Assembly (NCBI GenBank): GCA_021234535.1
Contig: CM037838.1
Span: 8,867,506 to 8,931,505, forward strand
Source of the DNA: Stichopus chloronotus
Taxonomy: Eukaryota; Echinodermata; Holothuroidea; Aspidochirotida; Stichopodidae
Length of the DNA stretch: 64,000 bases
Reading direction: 5' to 3'
Made by a program: the position numbers and the translations under genes. The notes beneath the pieces were generated by a model. That model did not search any database, was not told where the DNA came from, and saw only the letters and a list, made by a program, of their open reading frames with translations. Numbering within the stretch: position 1 is the first letter of the stretch; every line of letters starts with the position of its first letter. This document shows, in pieces, positions 56,701-64,000 of this stretch.

Positions 56701-59700
56701 TTCATAAGAGGTAATCTGTCAGACTGCAGTAAGAACACTGTCAGCTTAACAGTGACTTGGTATTAGGTGTCTCTGAATTATTATTATTGACTAAATGGCT
56801 CCATTCCAAAAACAGTCCTAAGGAGAATTTAGACAGTAACTGTGTTGTTGGTGCTGAATACAGTCACCATTCTTTTTTGCAGAACTACTACCAATGTTGA
56901 AAACTATCAGCATTCAACAACTTAGGTAAGAATATGTCATACACTGCTACATTACATATTTGCATCAGAGGGGAGGGGAATTATCCTGACGAAAGCGTTA
57001 GAAACATTTCAAGCGCTACCACGTGTCAGCTACTGTAATCACAAGCTAGGAGAGGATGCAACTAAGGAGATCGTTAATGTGTTCTGTGAATGTATTAAAA
57101 GTAAATATTGTTGGTTAAGGTTAGGATTCACATTTATCATTGACACACTGAAAATGCTCTGAAGTTTAAAATATATACAGACTGCACAGTGAGTAAAATG
57201 GAAATAAACCCCAGTAAAATAGGTGCAGCCCTACAGTAATATACCACCCATCTCTGTTCATACAACACTCCAAATCACTGAAGACAGCAGTCGATATTGG
57301 CTGATAAGTATGGTATGAGTAGGATCTTTCCTGTTTAATTATAAAGAGCTTCCAAGTGTTAAGAATATCTTTAAGAGAGACATACCCCTAGCACTGATTA
57401 CTTGCTAATATTGGATCCAACTTTGATGACATTCATGTAGGAAATAAACCCCTATAGATACCTCTATTCAAAATCAGTTCTTCAAATTTTTTCAAACCAT
57501 TTTTTTCACACAGTTAATCAACTTCATTTATTCCATCACAGAGAAGATTCCAGGTACACATCAATCAAACTTTTGAGTGTTTTTTTTTTTAAGCATAACT
57601 TGCCCCATACCATTTCAAGAAGACAGTTGTCACACTCTTTCCAGGAAAGTCTGAAAATTTAATTCAGTCATTCAGTGTAACCCTAAATAGTCTCACTACC
57701 TCTGTTTCAATTACCAATACCTCTTTTCTTACCATTTTTCTGTAATATAAACCCTATTTTCTGTTTATCTTTGTTTTGTTTAGCTATGTTTGGTTGTTTT
57801 GTACAGTCACTAGCCTTCACAACCTTACTTGTATTTGCCTTGTGTAGCATATGACATAAGTTTTATATTATTATTCTGTCACTAATATTGTAAATTTGAA
57901 TATTATGCATAATAAATTTTGACTCTGATGTTGAATGTTGCAAACATTTATTTAACACTTGGAACACTTTCGCTCAGAAAACTAGCAAAAATAAACTGTG
58001 ACATGATGTGTCTCCTCTTTAATATCAGCCTACAATTACCCTTCTGCAATGGTAACAGATGAAGTCAAGTTTCTTTCATGACCATGTAAGCAAAACCTCT
58101 CGGATTTAGCCGATGGTAAGTCATTACAAACAGCCATGAATTTATTGGATAGTCCAACGTTACATTACTTCAAAATTGTGTGGTATTGAACCAATATTTT
58201 GCTGAGATATATGAGTGGTAACTGTGAATACAAATACAGTAGGCCTAAAAAGAATGTTAGGTCAATGTAAACAATGTATCGATTGTGCTCAGTTAGACTG
58301 GTGAAACAGATTTGAAAAGATCTAGCTCACCATGAAAAATTTCCTACATTAGCTGAAGCACTTATACCTACACTAAGCGGGAGGATTTGCAGTCTTAGTA
58401 TTATGCAGATAGAGGATTCTGAAGTCGATAAATGTAGTACAGAACAGTGTGAGCGACATGAAGCTCTTAACTGGCTTTTCTCAGTGCATGCACACCGCTG
58501 TTTTTGTAGTTAATGATAAGGCAACGTTGCACATTCTTGGGCCATAACTCCTCCTCATGGACAGTATCGATTGCCCCTTTGGGTATCTTCTTCACATTTC
58601 AGCACCAAGCAACCTTCCTGGCTGTCACTATATCCTTTTTAGATCGACCTTCACCTGGGACTTGTTAAATTGTAACGTTAGACTGCACGACAAACATTTT
58701 ACGTGACAACAACAACCATGTGTATGCATATGTACAGGACACATATATACAGTGGGTCGGTGATTTGCACGTGAAGATCCACTCCTGACGTAACAAAGTA
58801 CTTCAGAAATGTGAGCACTTTGGAATGCAACATCAGGAGCGACAGTTCCAGGACATCTCGGATATTTACGGAAATCTCCTTGTTCTCTTTAGTTCTTTTA
58901 ACAACTTCGACTCAGGGAGGGGGCATACGTTTGAAATATAGAATATGCTTTATTACAGATTATAATTGGCATCGCAAAGTGGATCATAATACCATATCTT
59001 TAACTCCCACAGGATTTCTTTTGCTAAACTATTCACTTTTCCAACAACAATACTGTACATCTACGATTCAATTATTTGAATCGGCAACAGGAAGCAGCTT
59101 CAAATTATTGAAAAATTGAATAAAGGAACCTTTTGCCTTGCATCAAAGTGATTTTCACCATGAGATCCAATATTTTCACAGTCAGTCGATCTCCAAAACC
59201 ATAAGACCCAACAGGTTTGGTAATTCTCACTTGTGCACAGTAAACTATTCATTTCAAGTTCAACAACAATTTAGGGTTTCTGTGTAAATGTAATTTTCTT
59301 TCGTCTAGGAGGGGGAATGTATGCTATCGCAGGTACTTTGGATGTGTGGAGTGCAAGGTCTCTCCAACTGTTGCACTACTGAAATCATGAATATTCAGCT
59401 ATGCTAATCATCACAGCTAAACGACACTGGGTGGACTTTAATTACTGGAAATGTCAATAGATATATTACCAACCACATACTGCAGCACAACAGATGGGTA
59501 TACGATGTGAACACCTCAGAATCCACTTACTCAGGTCAATGGTTACCAAATGTCGCTACAAAAGGCAGCATGCATGCATGCAGTGCATGTGCACTGCTGT
59601 ACATATGCTCAAGATGACACACAGTATCCTACACGTACTGCAATCCACACTGAACTATCCTGCAGCTGGTGTGCCTGAAGTACCACTGTGCAATGGTGTG

Positions 59701-60139
59701 TGTATACTCAACTGCATGGCTATTGCTCAAACAATGGCACAAGTATACAGCAATGCCAGCCACTACTGTACACCCTGTGTCACAGAGACCACTCATGGCA
59801 ATTAAGTTCAGATAATTCTCTATCAATAATTAAATCAACTGGAACATTTCCATCAAAAATGTCTGATGTGCACAAAGTCTTCAATGAGGTGAAATCTACT
59901 AACCATGTGCTCAGGCACTGTCTCAAGTTGTGAAGTAAAAATATTAAAAACCTGCATGGGGGTAAGGGTGTGAGACATTATAAAAAATGTTCTTTGACAG
60001 CATTTCATGCAGCTTCATTAGACAAGCTGGCGGGGTAGGTGCATCAAGTGTACAAATATGGTCCATGCTCAGTTGGTTACTAGAATGTGGCAGATTCATA
60101 AAATATATATATTCATTTATATTCATAACATACAGTATT

Positions 60140-60990
60140 CATTTTATGGGGGCACATCTTTTACCGAGGCCGCCCCAGAGCTTTGGACCAGTTTGCCGGC
60201 TAATGTGCGTTCTCCAATTAATCCTAATCATCTTAAAGAGAATTTGAAAACTTATCTTTTTAATTGTTTAAATTTATAGCTGATCTTGTATTTTATGCTT
60301 TTCAAACTTTAGTGTTTCTACATTATGTACATCGTTACTTCTTTTTTACAGGTCAGGTGACATGCTTCCAGAAAAGAGCTCCCTTCGTGCAAGCGTTACA
60401 AAGTAAAACACTGAGTGAAAATCCGTTGGAATTTTGTTTGTATCTATTACCGTTTTTGAGATATAACTTTTCAAAGTTTGAAGAAAATGCAAAACAGATG
60501 ACGTGGAGTGTTGCACAGTGTCAGTTTTTCTTTTGTTAACCCTACATATTTTGCCTCTTAATTACTTAATTACTGAGTTTCACATTGGTAAGTGATATCG
60601 ATACTTTTGAAGGAGAAAATACATGTTTCCAAAATAAAACCCTCTGGGCATATAAAATTATCAAATGACCTTGAAATAAAGGTTACATAAACAAAGGATT
60701 AACATAAGACAAATCCTAGGAGTCTCTCCCGTGACGTCACAAATTTGCATATTTAGCCAATGTTTATTCATGACGCAGCTGTGAGACACTAATTTGCCTG
60801 TAAACTTGTCAATTTTTGACGGATTTTGACGCAATTTGAGGCTATTTTCAACATTTTGAATGCCTAATGCAGCCAATACCTCAAAATGTCATCTTCATGT
60901 CACCAGACCTTTAAGTACAGATTTCTTTGTACAGTGCTTTGAGTTTCATTGGAAAGCACTTTACAAACAGCATTATTATTATTATCATAA
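60140..60990 (+). mobile_element. LINE 3' end (CR1/L2-like) with ATT tail
   Basis: The plus strand codes FTEAAPELWTSLPANVR and then LKENLKTYLFNCLNL ending in a stop near 60280, the usual C-terminal signature of LINE polymerases. About 650 bases on, gtgctttgagtttcattggaaagcactttac is followed by an (ATT)n run (60971-60985), the typical L2-type 3' end. The body of the element is missing. Confidence 0.75.
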
Positions 60991-62966
60991 TATCCTGTTC
61001 TTGTCAAAACTTTGCTATAATATCAATGACCACCTTTGCTGCAAATGTAGCAGCAAAAGCCATTCTAAATGCTTTGGACAGGGGAAACTGTGGACAGAAA
61101 GACACCTTTAAATTTTCATGTTCTGTGAAAATTCAATTCAACTCAAGAATGATCCCTCCCCTCCTCCGCTACCCCCATGCATGAACCCCTGGTCGAGGCT
61201 GACCATTAACCTCTACTTATGCAACACGTTAAAATCAGGAGAACAATTCAAACAATAATCTATTCATGAAATGTTCTGCGTGCTTTGACACCATCAGACC
61301 AGCAGATCTGCACAGAATATTCCTACGACTTTGAAAATTTAAAGCAGTACGTAAAGTACGATCACACAGCTATGTATAAACTGCAAGGGATACCACTGTA
61401 CAATTAAGAACAGACTACAGTCTGTATTCAGCAAGCCAATGAATTATTTAAGAGAGTAACGCGGTTCACAGACAGAAGTAAATAGTGTGTAATTGGGACA
61501 TGGAAGAGCTCATAGTCTTCCAGAGAAACACAGAAATATATGTAAACAAAGTCAGCAGAAAAAGGAAATTTGCAAACGGTAAAATAATCAACATAAAGCA
61601 TGTCAATACTACGTACTAATAATATGTGGTTTACCACTGGTTACGTGGATTACATAGTCAAATCTGATAAAAGACCCTTCGACTGTGGTGGCGCAAAGTT
61701 TACTAAGTGCTTGCCTGGAATACAGTTTACAACAATTCAGTCCTCAGTATGTATATCGGAGTCAAGGCTTACGTTTCTAATCATCATCCGGGACTTATGT
61801 CCATCATACGTATCTGAAGATGGATTCCATCAAAGGGTGATGATCTTGACTACCTTAAGCTTTTACACTGTTGGTGTAATTAATTATAGTGTCTTTCTTT
61901 CATGTTTAATTGATGTTTTTACACCCTATCCTTTTCCCTACTGTAGAGGCAGCCTGTCAATATTTCTTGTCAAAGAAGTCCTGCATTTCATGCATTGATC
62001 CTCTACGCCTCAATTGTAGCAAGTATCTTACGTAGCTGTGACAGGTGTGTATTCAACAATCATTTCTCGTATCAGTGTAAGAATTTGCAGATTCGGCATC
62101 TCGAAATTTGCCCAAATTTTACAAACATGACGTAAAATATGATCTGATGAATAAATGGTGCAACAAACGGAAGAACAGAAAGTGAAGTTTTTTAACTCTT
62201 AACTTGTAATTAGCAGTCTGTTCTAAATTTCATGACTTTTCCAGGTCTGGGAAGTGAAAATAAACTTTCATGACTTTCAAAGCTATGGTGACCCTGTTAA
62301 CTATACTCACCTATGGCCTTTATACAGCATCGCAGAGTATCAGTGACTATTTTTGTGGGAAAAGCAAACGAAGCAAGTCACTATTTCCTAGTCACCCCCC
62401 CAAGGAAAAACTGGATTTCTGAAACATCATTGTACAATGCACTGGAAATAAAATAAAAAAGATATCGCAACTTTTTCCCGTCTTAATTCACCTATTCCAG
62501 CTACATATTTCTACTGCATAATTCTCCAATGAGATTGGTCTCATATGGAGAATGGAATGGCTGCCTAGACTTTGATACATTTAATTAATTTCACAATTCA
62601 TTTTGAAATATGATAATTAATTATGAAAGTCAGAAAGAGTCAGAAAGCAGTGTATTGTAGTCTTGCATATATGTTTTAATTCTTATCAAGGCTAAAAAAA
62701 AGTTAGCTTTACATATGAACTTTCTGTTGTCCCGGACAAGCATGACATTTGAGCCTTGGGCTTACTTCAGAGTGATATACAATGCCAAATCTTTCACTAT
62801 TGCAGAAAATCAAAGCATTAGTTCTCTAAATTTGCTGGTACCTGCTAACAATAACATACAACTGATGAATGGATGGCAAAGGGAATCTTGCACATGTATA
62901 GGAAGGACTAATACAGCTACTGATAGTAGTAAAACTAATTCTGAGTGTGAACCGGTTCACACTTAC

Positions 62967-63087
62967 CACAGAACATGTAGGAGGTTATGAGGTCACCTTT
63001 GATCAAATAGCTGAAAATGACAGTATCTGCAACACCTTCCGCACTGCCGAGATGTCTACGATTCTTCACGAAAGTCAGTTCTGCCAT
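62967..63087 (-). CDS. Possible coding exon of unknown gene (speculative)
   Basis: An ATG in good context (aaaatgg) opens a frame MAELTFVKNRRHLGSAEG that runs 40 codons plus one base to a strong donor (gtaagtg). An open frame also continues upstream of the ATG. A 36-base segment at 62346-62311, flanked by aaaaatag and gtgagta, keeps the phase and would add VTDTLRCCIKAI. I do not recognise the protein. Its phase does not join directly to the first visible EHMT exon. It could be a 5' exon of EHMT through a missing link, part of another gene, or chance. Confidence 0.25.
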
Positions 63088-63737
63088 TTTGATTGGCAAG
63101 TAGAAATGTGATTTAAATTTGATGGCCACATGTGAATCACCTATGCTGCTGTCAAAACAAATGAGGCAATTGTGTGTCATTTGCCTCTAATGGTTCTCAT
63201 TTTTTACCATGTGCAAGAAATGACGTTGTTGTTACCTACAGAAGACCAGTGACCTGGAACCTGCCCACTCAATTACCGATGGAAACCACATAAAGCTGAA
63301 ATATGAGCTGAAACTTTGTCAGTGAAAGTCAAATTCCACAGAACATGTCATTGCCAATACACCAAAACATGCTTAAGCCCCACTATTGCATACATGAATA
63401 TTCAAATCCATTCCCATTGGTCTGTTTGCTTTCTTGACTGCTACGCATTCTTGGAGAGTTGGAATTTTGTAGGGCCAACAAAAATGTCAAGACAATTTTC
63501 ATATTCAAATATCTGGGAGATGAGTGCATAGTTCTCTTTCAGATTTTGTGACAGGTGAACTTGTCTTCTACTTTCTCTTCCATGAAACACTGACGAAGAA
63601 GAAAGACAGCTGACCAGGCACTTGCAAGTACAGCTCATATTCCAGCTTTAATTTTACCCACAGTGTGACTGCAATGATTTGACATTAATGAATAAACATG
63701 ACCTGCAAAACAACACACCTGGTCTACACAGAATTTC

Positions 63738-63880
63738 CATAATGTGCTAAAATCATGTCTTGAGAAAATCCTTTTCTGCATGATAGAACATGAGGTGATA
63801 TCGAGTCATACCATCATGTTGTAGGGTTTGTTCCTTCGATGAAACCTTATCATGTGTGATATCATGTGAGGATTGGCTGA
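63738..63880. repeat. Dispersed repeat D, copy 2
   Basis: This is the partner of 45758-45899, with the same block order and similar length. About 140 bp with no coding potential fits a short nonautonomous element (MITE or SINE fragment); no terminal inverted repeat is obvious. Confidence 0.85.
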
Positions 63881-64000
63881 ACAACGACAGGAAAAGCAGA
63901 CGCGACCTTGAGGCACAATGAAATTTGAGTGCAAGATTTCATTTTTCAAAAAGAATTAATCGTAGGTTACACTTTAACTCTTAATATACCATAAGTTTAT

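Larger units (their letters stand above)
55396..64000. other. Sequence upstream of the first visible EHMT exon
   Basis: This stretch must contain, or extend, the 5' intron of EHMT. It holds dispersed repeats C and D, a LINE 3' end (60.1-61.0 kb) and an AT-rich 3'-UTR-like stretch (57.78-57.92 kb, ending ataataaattttgac). I could not find the first coding exon or a promoter. A speculative exon pair near 62.3-63.1 kb is listed separately. Confidence 0.6.

Noticed and set aside
61600..61998. 132-codon plus-strand frame
   Set aside because: No domain recognised; AT-rich composition and several hydrophobic runs typical of chance frames.
62311..62404. 93-base exon starting at gtgactag near 62404
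   Set aside because: All three frames contain stop codons; only the shorter 36-base version is open.

Overview
This window is animal genomic DNA carrying most of one large intron-rich gene on the minus strand. The gene is the invertebrate orthologue of EHMT1/EHMT2 (GLP/G9a), the euchromatic histone H3 lysine-9 mono- and dimethyltransferase. I could join 23 coding exons by splice sites and reading phase. They run from 55395 down to 1268 and add up to 5054 coding bases, or 1684 codons plus 2 bases, with every junction in phase. The start codon and first exon(s) are not identified. The final part of the SET domain and the post-SET region lie off the left edge. Residue numbers below count from the first residue of the first exon seen here.

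The AT-rich sequence, introns up to 15 kb, decayed LINE and Penelope-type retroelements, and many short dispersed repeats and minisatellites suggest a marine invertebrate. A deuterostome such as an echinoderm or hemichordate is my guess, but the sequence alone does not settle it.

Layout in gene order, right to left. From 64000 to 55396 there is upstream or 5'-intron sequence with dispersed repeats, a LINE 3' fragment and one speculative exon pair near 63 kb. From 55395 to 50548 are three exons for a long disordered basic N-terminus with RG-rich blocks and two ARKT histone-H3-like motifs. From 49906 to 43810 are five exons, including the EHMT cysteine-rich RING-like region. From 43208 to 41823 is the linker and the start of the ankyrin domain. 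From 41905 to 32304 are the ankyrin repeats that read H3K9me1/2. From 30433 to 25764 are pre-SET and the beginning of SET. At 10417-10339 and 1443-1268 is most of the rest of SET.

The introns hold the other structure. There is a degraded Penelope-like/GIY-YIG retroelement with its 3' half placed before its 5' half (33.6-36.8 kb), a homogenised 194-bp tandem array (2.2-3.7 kb), and a 1.25-kb degenerate 25-bp minisatellite (26.3-27.5 kb). There is also a 400-bp pure purine tract (22.0-22.4 kb), a perfect-length 272-bp tandem duplication (24.8-25.4 kb), a roughly 110-bp minisatellite (9.7-10.1 kb), and several pairs of dispersed repeats shared between distant introns. I saw no tRNA, rRNA or CRISPR and no convincing second complete gene.
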